64,000 nt of DNA from Poa pratensis. Lineage: Eukaryota > Streptophyta > Magnoliopsida > Poales > Poaceae. The number at the start of each line of letters is the position of its first letter. Position 1 is the first letter of the stretch. The position numbers were made by a program, and so were the translations under genes. Under the pieces are notes generated by a model. That model worked only from the letters and a program-made list of their open reading frames with translations. It did not search any database and was not told the origin of the DNA. The stretch is taken from contig CAMZMU010000048.1 of NCBI GenBank assembly GCA_947311845.1, forward strand, positions 20,457,497-20,521,496, read 5' to 3'. Below are positions 1 to 10,149 of the stretch, in pieces.

Positions 1-44
1 GCGGCGGCGTCGGTGGCGCAGGAGACGGCGGCGTCGTCCGGCTC

Positions 45-215
45 GAGGCGGTGGCGCGGGCGCGGGGTGGCGGCGTCGGCGGCGCTTCGACCGGAGAAGG
101 GAGGAGGCCACGGCGGGCGCGGCGAGGACGGCCACGGGCAGCGGCGCGCAAGTACTCCGGCTCGAGGCGGCGCGGGTGGCGGCGTCGGCGGCGCTTCGAC
201 CGGAGAAGGGCCATG
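45..215. repeat. GC-rich direct repeat
   Basis: A segment beginning GGCTCGAGGCGG and including GGCGGCGTCGGCGGCGCTTC and GACCGGAGAAGG occurs at about 40-95 and again at about 160-212. The region 1-330 is very GC-rich and open in several frames, but I see no recognisable domain in it. Confidence 0.6.
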
Positions 216-335
216 GGCGGCTGCAGCGGCAGGGCTTCGTCGTGGGAGAGGAAACACGCGTCGGTTCGTGAGAATGCTCGTCGATTTGGGGATGAACGGG
301 GAAGGAGAAGGAGTGAGGCGTTATAAAGAAAAGGC

Positions 336-411
336 CTTTGGTCCCGGTTGTTCTTACCAACGGGACGAAAGGGTCTTTGGTCCCGGTTGGTAAGAACAAC
401 CGGGACCAAAG
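336..411. repeat. CACTA-type hairpin, 26 bp arms
   Basis: The arm at 336-361 (starting CTTTGGTCCCGGTTG) is repeated as an exact reverse complement at 386-411, separated by 24 bp. It resembles the CCGGGACCAA motifs at the right terminus and is followed by another short inverted pair at about 465-487. It is a subterminal repeat of the CACTA type. Confidence 0.8.
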
Positions 412-540
412 ATCAAATTTTGGGCCGCTTGAACTTCGCGCAATTTTGGGCCGCTTTTCGTCCCGGTTCGAGGCTGGAACCGGGACTAAATGGGCTTTTC
501 GAATTTTTTTTGTTTTCTTTTATATAATTTCCAGGAAATG

Positions 541-1040
541 ATTTAAACTTGTAAAATCAATAACTTTTAATCTGTTTATCAGAAAATTATGATTAATATA
601 TCAAAATGCTAAGAAAAATGAACCTCATCTATTTATATGTCTATTATTATAAATCCAAATAATACAATAATATGTTTATTATTATCAGAAAAAATAAGGA
701 ATCTGAATATATCATCCATACATCTGTTTGCATCATGTATCAACTGTGCCATTTTCAATTCAAAAATGCATTAACTCATATCTTTTGCATACTTTATTAT
801 TGTCATTTTCAATTTGAATCTCACTAAACTTTCAAACTATTAACCATTTTGCCATTTGAATTAAAAAATGCATTAACTTTTATCTTTTGCATAACTAACT
901 CAAAACCAGAATACTTATTCAGATGCTAAAGATCATTAGTTGGAAATGCAGAGATAAATAATACATTTTACACGATCGTCGTCGTAGATAGACAAACATT
1001 TTACACGATCGTCGTCATACATAGACGAACCATTTGTCCT
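541..1040. other. AT-rich gene-free stretch
   Basis: No coding signal is seen. A 20 bp direct repeat (CATTTTACACGATCGTCGTC) occurs at 964-983 and 998-1017, at the downstream side of the minus-strand ORF ending at 1061. Confidence 0.5.
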
Positions 1041-1060
1041 AACCAACGATGTGGCTCAGG

Positions 1061-1577
1061 TTAGTCATACTCCTGCCTAGGCCTATAATACTCGTCCTCA
1101 TAGTCGTCGTAGTCGCCGCCATCGTCGTCGCTGTCGTCGGGCGGCGCTCGCCTGGACTGGAAGCGAGGGTAGCGCAGGCGGGGGTTATCGCCGGCCGTGA
1201 TGTAGTTCATGACGCTCTGGAGAGTCCGGCCGCTCCACCACAGCCGACGGCCGGCCTCGTTGAAGTTCGAAGGAGGCGGGCCGTCCTCCTCGTACCTGGC
1301 GAGCGCCCTCTCACGCCAATTGATGAAGAAGGCGTCCCAAGTCGGGCGGTAGTCGGGATGCCAGCGGGGATCCATCCGCTGCGCCGGAGTGAGCTCGAGG
1401 TAGTAGTGGTTCGTGATGGCCGCCGGCGCGCCAAACCTTGAGGGACAGGAGGGACCGGCACGCCTCTGGTGCTCAGCCTCCAGCGGCGGGGACGTCGTAG
1501 CCGGGCGGGCAGGGGTAGTTCGAGGCGCAAAGCCCCTCCGCCTCCGAGTAGGTTAGAGTGGGTATGGTGGAAGCCAT
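1061..1577 (-). pseudogene. TE-associated ORF (LTPxQRxDPRW-type), one frameshift
   Basis: On the minus strand a TATA-like CTATATATA (about 1643-1652) precedes an ATG at 1577 (MASTIPTLTYSEAEG). A stop follows about 34 codons later (near 1473), while the neighbouring frame continues to 1061 with the motifs ELTPAQRMDPRW and GRRLWWSGRTLQSVMNYIT and an acidic, tyrosine-rich tail. A single indel would join the two. The same protein type occurs in the element at 38250-39871. I do not recognise a biochemical function. The ORF lies in the CACTA left half, directly below the 140 bp tandem repeats that occupy its promoter position. Confidence 0.55.
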
Positions 1578-1659
1578 GGGAGAGTGATGAGGTTGCAGAT
1601 ATGAGTTTAGATGTGCTATGCCAATGGAGGCCATGCATGACTACATATATATAGTGAGA

Positions 1660-2060
1660 ATCCCACCAATAAGGAAGAAGCACACGGATCGTGTGTTTCT
1701 TTCGAACGCTTGTGAGCCGTTGGATCAGGGGTGTGTTTCTTTTGAAGGCTTGTGAGCTGTTGGATATCACTTTGTGAGCCACCACCGGGACTAAAGGGAA
1801 TCCACCAATAAGGAAGAAGCACACGGATCGTGTGTTTCTTTCAAGCACTTGTGAGACGTTGGATCAGGGGTGTGTTTCTTTTGAAGGCTTGTGAGCTGTT
1901 GGATATCACTTTGTGAGCCACCATCCGGGACTAAAGGGAATCCCACCAATAAGGAAGAAGCACACGGATCGTGTGTTTCTTTCAAGCGCTTGTGAGACGT
2001 TGGATCAGGGGTGTGTTTCTTTTGAGAGATTGTGAGCTGTTGGATCAGTAGTATCACGAC
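1660..2060. repeat. Tandem repeat, ~140 bp x 3
   Basis: Three copies start at about 1671, 1810 and 1951 (spacings 139 and 141). Each contains the palindromic core CACACGGATCGTGTG, two related blocks ending in GTTGGATCAGGGG or GAGCTGTTGGAT, and a CCGGGACTAAAGG motif of CACTA subterminal type. A further partial copy is at 2885-3010 and an inverted partial copy at 2140-2190. They sit upstream of the minus-strand ORF at 1061-1577. Confidence 0.85.
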
Positions 2061-2237
2061 CACTTTGTCAGCCACATCAAGGTTTAATACATTCCATAGA
2101 ATGCATTACATAAAAGGTTTAATACATTATTACACATGATCCAACGTCTCACAAGCGCTTGAAAGAAACACACCCCTGATCCAACATCACCAACATTATT
2201 CTACATAAACGGACTTGCTGGCTCGAAGGCCGTAGGA

Positions 2238-2726
2238 TTAGGGGGAACGGCGGGAGGAGCCAGCCCCGTGGGCGGCCGCCCGGTTCTCGCGCGCACGTTT
2301 GCGGCGGAGGGCAAGATCCATGGAGGATGAGTCTTTCAGCGCCCAATCCAGCTCGGAAGCTCCTTCGCCTTGAGCTGGTAGGAAGTCTTGGCTCGCTGGA
2401 CAGGGTAGTCGCGGACAGACTGGAAGGAGGCTTCCATGGCCTCCTGTATCTGCAACCCACAACCTCTTCCCCGTCGTCGCTCCAGTCGAAGTCGTCGTCC
2501 TCCTCCTCCTCCGCGGGAGGAGCGGTGGCGCCTGGTGGAGGTGCAGCGGCGCCAGGTGGAGGTGCGGCGGCACCTGGTGGAGCAGGAGGCCGGTAGTGGG
2601 CATTCCTCTCCACGCCGGGCTCGTGGCCATACGGCGGGATAGGCTCCCGCGGTTGCGCCCAAGCGCGCTCTGCCGAGCACGCTCGACCTCGTCCAGAAGG
2701 CGTTGCGGCGGACGTGGCGGATCCAT
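2238..2726 (-). CDS. Hypothetical proline/acid-rich TE ORF
   Basis: A minus-strand ATG at 2726 opens 162 codons (MDPPRPPQRLLDEVERARQ). A TATA-like TTTATATATT lies about 70 bp upstream (2790-2800). A second minus-strand frame over the same DNA encodes a Pro-Ala repeat followed by an acidic run (EEEEDDDFDWSDDGEE), which looks more protein-like in the middle, so a frameshift is likely. No family is recognised. Its upstream region (2885-3010) carries a copy of the repeat found upstream of the 1061-1577 ORF, so both may share a promoter type. Confidence 0.35.
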   Translation of the reverse strand: MDPPRPPQRLLDEVERARQSALGRNRGSLSRRMATSPAWRGMPTTGLLLHQVPPHLHLAPLHLHQAPPLLPRRRRRTTTSTGATTGKRLWVADTGGHGSLLPVCPRLPCPASQDFLPAQGEGASELDWALKDSSSMDLALRRKRARENRAAAHGAGSSRRSP

Positions 2727-3100
2727 CTCGTGGAGACGATGCGTTCGTGGCTAGGAATGGTGGATTAGGGTTTACCCCGTCGGCGACAATATATAAAGAC
2801 CTCCAGGGCAGCGCTGGGGGAGGACACGTGCCCAGGGCAGCGCTGGGGGAGGACACGTGTCGTGACCGCAAAACCCCAACCGGGACTAAAGAAGCACACG
2901 GATCGTGTGTTTCTTTCAAGCGCTTGTGAGACGTTGGATCAGGGGTGTGTTTCTTTTGAGGGATTGTGAGCTGTTGGATCAGCAGTATCATCACGACCAC
3001 TTCGTGAGCCACATGACCGGTTGGTGTTACCAACCGGGACTAAAGAAGCACACGTACCCTATATAGCCCCCTCCTCAGACAGGTTACTCACACACAAACA

Positions 3101-3612
3101 TTCCAGCGTCACTCGGAGAGGCATCTTTGGGCAACCAGTGGCAAGACGTCTCTGATGACCTGCGACCGTTCCAAACGGTTGCAGATCATCAGAGATGTGT
3201 TGCCGGACGGTTGTAGATCATCAGAGGCGTCTTGCCGCTGCTTGGATCGAAGTGGCGCTCAAACACAAAACATTCCAGCGTCACTCGGAGAGGCATCTTT
3301 GGGCAACCAGTGGCAAGACATCTCTGATGACCTGCGACCGTTCCAAACGGTTGCAGATCATCAGAGATGTGTTGCCGGACGGTTGTAGATCATCAGAGAC
3401 GTCTTGCCGCTGCTTGGATCGAAGTGGCGCTCAAACACAAAACATTCCAGCGTCACTCGGAGAGGCATCTTTGGGCAACCAGTGGCAAGACGTCTCTGAT
3501 GACCTGCGACCGTTCCAGACGGTTGCAGATCATCAGAGACGTCTTGCCGGACGGTTGTAGATCATCAGAGACGTCTTACCGCTGCTTGGATCGAAGTGGC
3601 GCTCAAACTCAC
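3101..3612. repeat. Tandem repeat, 172 bp x 3, with internal palindromes
   Basis: The motif TTCCAGCGTCACTCGGAGAG starts at 3101, 3273 and 3445, an exact 172 bp period. Within each unit TCTCTGATGACCTGCGACCG is followed a few bases later by its near-perfect reverse complement, and a third related arm (ACGGTTGTAGATCATCAGAG) follows. Each unit could fold into a branched hairpin. A plus-strand TATA-like CTATATAG at 3059-3066 lies just upstream. The array is between the transposase 3' end and the 2238-2726 ORF. Confidence 0.9.
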
Positions 3613-3934
3613 GAGCCACCGTCGGGCTGTATGCAGGGGGAACCGTGTTTGGACGGTCGAAGCTGAGGTTTGAGAGGTTCCCACGGGAGGTGTGGGAGCC
3701 GACAACCACCTACCACGCGTGTTTCACCGGTCGTCATGCAATTAATTAACAGAAAACAAAAAAGAAAACTCACATGTGATATAACCCATTTCTTCTAGAT
3801 GGAAACTCCCATTTCGTGTATTATGGTTTTCACCACATAAAGGTTTAATACATTACTACACATCACATAAAGGTTTAATACATTACATTGATTTACATAA
3901 ATGCCATGAACCCTTCTTCGCGTATGTCCCTGGC
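3613..3934. other. Transposase 3' flank with TTTAATACATTA repeats
   Basis: No gene is seen. AAAGGTTTAATACATTAC is repeated at about 3839-3895, and related copies lie at about 2083-2130. They may be 3' untranslated sequence of the minus-strand element genes, but this is inference. Confidence 0.4.
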
Positions 3935-6900
3935 CTATGATCGCTTCGGCCGTAACCATGGAGCATCTTCATTATTTAACGGGATGCTTGGGTCAGTTTT
4001 CACTGTGAAGGGCGGAATTTCATCAAACTTATCATAATCTGCTGACATGTCTGTCTTGTCCTCGACTCCCACGATGTTTCTTTTCCCTGAAAGAACTATG
4101 TGACGCTTTGGCTCATCGTCTGATGTATTCGTTTGCTTATTTTTTCTTTTTTTCGGTCTGGAGGACATGTCCTTCACATAGAAAACCTGAGCCACATCAT
4201 TGGCTAGGACGAATGGTTCGTTCCTGTAACAACCAAGATTCTTGAGATCCACTGTTGTCATTCCGTACAGCTGGTCTACCTTTATCCCTTCTCCTTCATG
4301 TTGACCCAACTGCACCGAAACAAAGGGACCTTAAAAGTAGGTCCATAGTCAAGTTCCCATATCTCCTCTATGTAACCATAGTATGTTTCCTTTTGCCCAT
4401 TCTCGTCTGTTGCATCAAAGCGGACACCACTGTTTTGGTTGGTGCTCTTTTTATCTTGGGCGATCGTGTAAAATGTATTCCCATTTATCTCGTACCCTTG
4501 GAAATTCAATACAGTCGAAGATGGTGACGCGGCCAACAAGTAGAGCTGATCTCCGACAGTGCTGTCATTCATGAGCTGTAATCGCAACCAACTGCCGAAA
4601 GTCTCCATGTGTTTTTCTTTAATCCAGGAGTCATCCTCCCCCGGGTTCTTGGAGCGTACATAATTCTTGTGTTCCTCGATATACGGAGCCACGAAGGTGG
4701 AACTTTGTAGAACTGTGTAGTGTGCTTGAGTTAAAGAATGCCCGTCCCTACATATCAGTGCTTTCTTTCCTAGCGTGCCTTTTCCACTCAGTCTCCCCTC
4801 ATGCCGCGATTCAGGAACACCAATCGGCTTAAGGTCAGGAATAAAGTCAACACAGAACTCAATGACCTCCTCTGTTCCATAGCCCTTTGAGATGCTTCCT
4901 TCTGGCCTAGCACGGTTATGAACATATTTCTTCAAGACTCCCATGAACCTCTCGAAGGGGAACATATTGTGTAGAAATACAGGACCGAGAATGGCAATCT
5001 CGTCGACTAGGTGAACCAGGAGATGCGTCATAATATTGAAGAATGATGGGGGGAACACCAACTCGAAGCTGACAAGACATTGGACCACAGCCTTCTGTAA
5101 ACTTGGTAGAGTTACTGGATCGATGACCTTCTGAGATATTGCATTGAGGAATGCACATAGCTTCACAATGGGTACTCGAACATTTTCCGGTAGAAGCCCC
5201 CTCAATGCAACCGGAAGCAACTGCGTCATAATCACGTGGCAATCATGAGACTTCAGGTTCTGGAATTTTTTCTCTGCCATATTTATTATTCCCTTTATAT
5301 TTGACGAGAAGCCAGCCGGGACCTTGATACTGCTCAGGCATTCAAAAAAGATTTCCTTCTCTGCTTTGGTAAGAGCGTAGCTGCTTAAGTATTGACGCCC
5401 TTTATCCGTCTGCTTGTTGTATGGGTCTTTCATACGTTGCTGGTCCTCCCGTGCTTCTGGTGTATCTTTTGTCTTCCCATACACGCCCAGGAAGCCTAGC
5501 AGGTTCACGCAAAGATTCTTCGTCACGTGCATCACGTCGATTGAAGACCGGACCTCTAGGACTTTCCAATAGGGTAGCTCCCAAAATATAGATTTCTTCT
5601 TCATATGGGTACGTGGTTGTCAGCGTCATTCGGAACAGATAGACTGCCAGGACCCTTTCCAAAGATTACTTCTAAATCCTTGACCATGTCATATATAACA
5701 TCACCATCAGGGAGGTTAGGCTTCTTCCGGCGATCTGCCTCACCGTTGAAATGCTTGCCTTTCTTTCTTACGGCATGACTGTTCGGAAGAAATCGACGAT
5801 GCCCCAGGTACACGTTCTTGTTTCCCAAATGTATACTTTCAGTCTTATCTAAACAGTGCGTGCATGCATTGTATCCCTTGTTTGACTGTCCTGAAATGTT
5901 ACTAAGAGCAGGCCAATCATTGATGGTTACGAACAACAACGCTCGTAGGTCAAATTCCTGTTGTTTGTGCTCATCCCACACACGTACACCTGGTTCGGAC
6001 CACAACTGCAAAAGTTCATCAACTAATGGCCTTAGGTACACATCAATGTCGTTGCCGGGTTGCTTCGGGCCTTGGATGAGCACTGGCATCATAATGAACT
6101 TCGCTTCATGCACAACCAAGGAGGAAGGTTGTAGATACATAGAGTCACGGGCCAAGTGCTATGACTGGAGCTCTGCTCCTCAAAAGGATTAAAGCCATCT
6201 GTACTTAGACCAAATCTTAAGTTCCTTGCGTCATCTGAAAATGTCGGGAACTCTCTGTCGATTTTTCTCCACTGGGACCCATCGGCGGGGTGTCTCAACT
6301 TCCCGTCTTTCTTACGCTCTTCTTTGTGCCATCGCAACAACCTGGCATGCTCTTTGTTTCTGAACAGACGTTTCAACCGTGGTATTATAGGAGCATACCA
6401 CATCACCTTAGCAGGAACCCTCTTCCGGGGGGGCTCGTCATCGCACTCAACATCACCAGGGTCATCTTGTCTGATCTTGTACCGCAGTGCATTGCATACC
6501 GGGCATTTATCCATATTCTCGTACTCCTCACCGCGGTACAGGATGCAGTCATTAATGCATGCATGTATCTTCTGCACATCTAATCCTAGAGGGCAGATAG
6601 CCTTCTTTGCTTCGTATGTAGTCTCGGCAATTCGTTATCCTTTGGAAGCTTCGGCTTCATTATTTTCAGTAACTTCTCAAATCCCTTGTCAGAACAACCA
6701 GTCTCTGCCTTCCATTTCAGAAGTTCCAGTGTGGTACCGAGCTTTGTGCTGCCATCTTCGCAATTTGGGTACAGCAACTTTTTGTGATCCTCTAGCATGG
6801 CCTCCAACTTTAGCTTCTCCTTTTCTGTATCGCATTCTCGCTTTGCATCAGAAATGACCCCACCAAGACCATCAGCGGGCTCATCTGATGCCCGATGTTC

Positions 6901-7238
6901 ACCTCCTTCTTCTTCAACGTCTTCCATTATAGTATCACCGTATTCCTCAGGGAACATAGGATAGTTGTCATCATCCTCCTCTTCTTCATTGTCTTCCATC
7001 CTAACCCCTCTTTCTCCGTGCTTGGTCCAACAATTATAGCTGGGCATGAAACCTCTCCGAATCACGTGGTCTTGAATGGTTCTCGGGTCAGAGTACTCCC
7101 TGACGTTCCGACACTTGTCACATGGACAAGGCATAAAATTATCCACTTTGTTTGCCTCAGCCACTTCGAGAAATTTATGCAGGCCTGCAATAAACTCGGA
7201 ACTGCGTCGTTCGCCGTACATCCATTGCATCCGTGCAT
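3935..7238 (-). pseudogene. CACTA/En-Spm transposase, frameshifted
   Basis: Read on the minus strand, the first block (from about 7238, beginning MDARMQWMYG) is a Transpos_assoc-type domain with a C-P-C-x2-C motif. It is followed by an acidic stretch, a Transposase_21 block (about 6577-5610, with LSTDGFNPF and YNACTHC motifs), a DUF4218-type block (about 5604-4900) and a DUF4216-type block (about 4570-4200). The end is at 3935. Family proteins of this kind cut and paste CACTA elements. The reading frame breaks at about 6635, 6135, 5608 and 4288. The first three each look like the loss of one base, because adding one restores family motifs across the junction. The fourth is also a one-base shift. 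The copy is therefore unlikely to make an active transposase. An intron could explain at most one of the breaks. Confidence 0.85.
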
Positions 7239-7544
7239 CCATCTGCATCATATAATTAAGTTTATCAAATACCATTACAATAACATCTTGAATAGTGAAA
7301 TGACCACCGTACATCGACATGTGCAATATTTTGTATCAATTACAGATGAAAAGGATAAAGTTGGTAACCTCGGCCGAGGATATCATCTTGTGTGAACTTA
7401 AGTGTGGCTCGAGCATTTCATCGAACACATCTTGTGCGTGGCAAAGGAAAAAAAAAACTAGCACCCACTTCCCACCAATCCAACCAGAAAAAAAAGAGGA
7501 GAGAAGAGAGGGGGTGGGTTATTTATAGGCAGGGAAGGGGTATT

Positions 7545-7740
7545 GGTCCCGGTTCGTGCCACGAACCGGGACCAAATCTCGCGGCACGCCACGTGTCCTG
7601 CACCGGAGCATTGGTCCCGGTTCGTGCCACGAACCGGGACCAATGTCCCCAAACGAACCGGGACCAATGCTCCACGGACCCCTGGCAGCTCGAACCGGGA
7701 CCAATGCCAGTCCCGGTTTTTCTCTGAACCGGGATTAATG
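7545..7740. repeat. CACTA subterminal hairpin array
   Basis: The motif TTGGTCCCGGTTCGTG and its reverse complement CACGAACCGGGACCAA occur as two close inverted pairs (about 7545-7576 and 7611-7644), followed by single inverted copies at about 7662, 7692 and 7726. In En/Spm-type elements such subterminal motifs bind element-encoded protein. Hairpin transcripts from them are also plausible small-RNA sources. Confidence 0.85.
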
Positions 7741-8099
7741 GCTTCATCGGCTCTGGACGAAAGGTGGTTTTTCTACTAGTGACAGTTTGCGTGCCTTCTT
7801 TTTGCTTCTCAATGCTAGGATTTTTGGAACATTCATAATAAGTTTGCTATCTACGCTATACTCCCACGGTAGCCTGCTGACTGTTTCTTCAAAACGGGTT
7901 ACATGATTACATCAATGGGGGCCCTCTCCAAGCCTAAGGATCACGACATCATGGACCTGCTGGCTGTGGAGCTGCTGCGACAACTCTACAGAGGCACAGC
8001 TACTTGCGAGCCAGCTTCGTCTGCCTCTTCTATTTAGGTTGTTTGTTGTTTCCTGTTTCTAGTTTCGCTCTTGATGCCTTCGTGTAAGGCTTGAACTTG

Positions 8100-8510
8100 C
8101 CGAAACTGTTTTTGGCTCCCGAGATCCGGTACTCTCTCTGTTTAAAAAAAATCGAAAGTCATATTTGTAAGTTTCAAAAATTATGAAAAAAATCCGGATG
8201 GAAGCAATGATGTATCCCACAAAACGTGAAATTTTCAATTTAAAATACTCTATATTATGGGCTACACAAAAATAACAAAATATGATAAAGACTAGAGATT
8301 CAAAAGTATGCATACTTAGATCCACACTTTTCTTATTTTTGTGTAGTTCAAAATACAAAGTATCTAAACTTGATATTTTGCACGTTCATGGGATATACTA
8401 TTGGCTAGACCGGACTTTTTTTAAGAATTTTTTGAAACACATAAATGATTTTCGAAACTTTTTACATTGGAGAGAGCACTGTAAAATCTTGGAGCCAAAA
8501 ATCTCCACTC
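8100..8510. mobile_element. Long-inverted-repeat (foldback) element, copy 1
   Basis: The two halves are reverse complements around about 8300. TTTTTGGCTCC at 8109-8119 pairs with GGAGCCAAAAA at 8491-8501, and GGGCTACACAAAAATAA pairs with TTATTTTTGTGTAG near the centre. There is no coding capacity. A second copy lies at 9553-9940. Superfamily not assigned. Confidence 0.6.
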
Positions 8511-8553
8511 ACTCTTGAACTTGTAATCGCTCTACGCTTGGTCGCTATTGTAA

Positions 8554-9459
8554 GAGCATCTCCAACAGCAATTGTAAAACGGATTTGTAAAAACTGTGTA
8601 TAGCAAGAGGAGAGAGAAGATATACAAAGCCAAACCAATTTGGGCTTTTGCAGCCTTTGTATAATAGCAATCTGAAATCCTGTGTTTATCACAATGACGG
8701 GTGGGGTCATCTTGTCAGCCACATAGAGATGGGGCATGACTGAAATCGAGCACAGCAGAGGCGCCATAGCATGGCCGAGGCCGGAATCGAGAGCCAGTGT
8801 GGCGGCGCCCGGGGAGAACGGCGGTGCGAAGGACGGCCGTGGTGGTGGCGGGGGTCGCCGCCGTGCACGAAGGCGATGCCGCGCCGAGCTTCTCCCGCGC
8901 CGATTCGGTCGGCGGCTACTCGGGCAAGGCGCGGCTTGATTCGGCCTCCATGGAGCACGGCGGAGGCGCGGGGGCGCGGAGGGGCGCCGGAATCGACCAC
9001 GCGTGCGGGGCAGAGCTCGATTCGGGCGGCGGCAGGGCGGTGGACGGAGACGGACGAGGCGGCGGTGCAGGGACAGTGGCTGGGGGACGGAGATGGTCGC
9101 GGCGGCGGCGCGGGGACTGCGGCTGGGTCGGCGCCGGCGTGGGGAGCGCGGGGGAGCTCGCCCGTGGCCTCCGTGGCCGGTGGGGTGGCCGGAGTTGACG
9201 GCGGCGAGGTCGCGGGTACGGCCGGAAATTTCCCCGAGTGGTCGTTGGGCTCTCCCGCGTTGTCGTTTGGAGTTATACAAAGTGGCTCTCCACTTTGCAA
9301 ATATGCAAAGGGAGGGTGCAGTTTTACAAAGCTTGGTAAAAATTTTGTTGTGGGGACCATTTATACAAAGGCTGCTGGAGCCTGTTTTTTTGCTTCAATT
9401 TGTAAAAAAGTAGTTTTTACAAATCCTAGCCAGATTTACAAAGGCTGCTGGAGATGCTC
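8554..9459. mobile_element. PIF/Harbinger-type non-autonomous element, 906 bp
   Basis: It starts GAGCATCTCCAACAGC at 8554 and ends with GGAGATGCTC at 9459. The ends are inverted repeats (left arm ..CAACAGC, right ..GCTGCTGGAGATGCTC), and the 3 bp TAA at 8551-8553 is repeated at 9460-9462. A 3 bp TAA/TTA duplication is characteristic of PIF/Harbinger. The GC-rich interior is open in several frames on both strands but shows no transposase motif. It could be captured sequence. Confidence 0.85.
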
Positions 9460-9552
9460 TAAGCTAGGATCCCCAATATTGCTTGTGACCTCCTGTGTGA
9501 ACCTTCAAGGGTTTATAAATTTAAAGACGGGCAATTTAAAGTCGGGCATTGA

Positions 9553-9940
9553 GTGAAGATTTTTGACTCCTGAGTTTCAGTGCTCCCTTCTACTCAAAAA
9601 ATTCGAAAATTATATTAAGTTTCAGAAAATTCTGAAAACAAATCTGGAGGCAGCCAATGATATTCCTGCGAACGTGCAAATATAAACTTCAAATACTTTG
9701 TATTTTGAGCTACACAAAAAGAAAAAAGTGGAGATCTGAGTATGCATATTTTCAAATCTCTAAGTTTATCAGATTTTTTAGTTTTGTGTAGCCCAAAATA
9801 TAAAGTATCTCGAATTAAAAATTTGCATGTTCTTGGGATATATCATTGGTTACATCTTTTTTTTAGAATTTTTAGACACTCAAAAATATGATTTTTTTTG
9901 AATTATTTAAATAGGAGGGAGCACTGGTACCGAGAGCAAA
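9553..9940. mobile_element. Long-inverted-repeat (foldback) element, copy 2
   Basis: Left-arm sequence GTTTCAGTGCTCCCTTC is mirrored by GAGGGAGCACTGGTAC at about 9914-9929. The centre around 9755 is flanked by GAGCTACACAAAAA and TTTTGTGTAGCCC. It is clearly related to 8100-8510. Confidence 0.6.
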
Positions 9941-10149
9941 TAACACTTACGCCTATCCTTAGGCTCGGGCTTTACATAATAACCTTTTCTATCTATCATT
10001 GCGTCCGAGACACAAAGCGTCCATGACACAGTTGAGCAACGGGTAAATAAAACTGAGTTGAACCAAGGACTTGCTTTCATTTCCACGAGGAATAGACCAG
10101 TTTTATTTATTTACACACAGATTTCATGGAGCCACGGAGACACTGAAGT

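Larger units (their letters stand above)
1..7781 (-). mobile_element. CACTA (En/Spm, DTC) transposon, left end outside window
   Basis: The right terminus is readable: 7763-7781 is the reverse complement of CACTAGTAGAAAAACCACC, a typical CACTA terminal inverted repeat. Inside it lies a subterminal region of repeated CCGGGACCAA motifs in both orientations (7545-7740), followed by a minus-strand En/Spm transposase (about 7240 to 3935). Similar subterminal-type motifs recur at 336-490, 1785-1795, 1925-1935, 2875-2885 and 3030-3045, so I treat the whole left part as one element. I found no matching CACTA terminus in 1-1000, so the left end is outside the window or the left part belongs to a nested relative. 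The assignment of 1-3000 is inference from shared motifs. Confidence 0.75.

Noticed and set aside
13..393. Overlapping GC-rich open frames on the plus strand at the left edge
   Set aside because: They are open in several frames because of GGC/GCG composition and a direct repeat, and no motif is recognisable.
3101..3612. CRISPR-like array
   Set aside because: Units are 172 bp direct repeats with no short-repeat/variable-spacer pattern, inside a plant transposon.
7445..7780. Several short frames on both strands near the CACTA end
   Set aside because: They are produced by the inverted CCGGGACCAA subterminal repeats.
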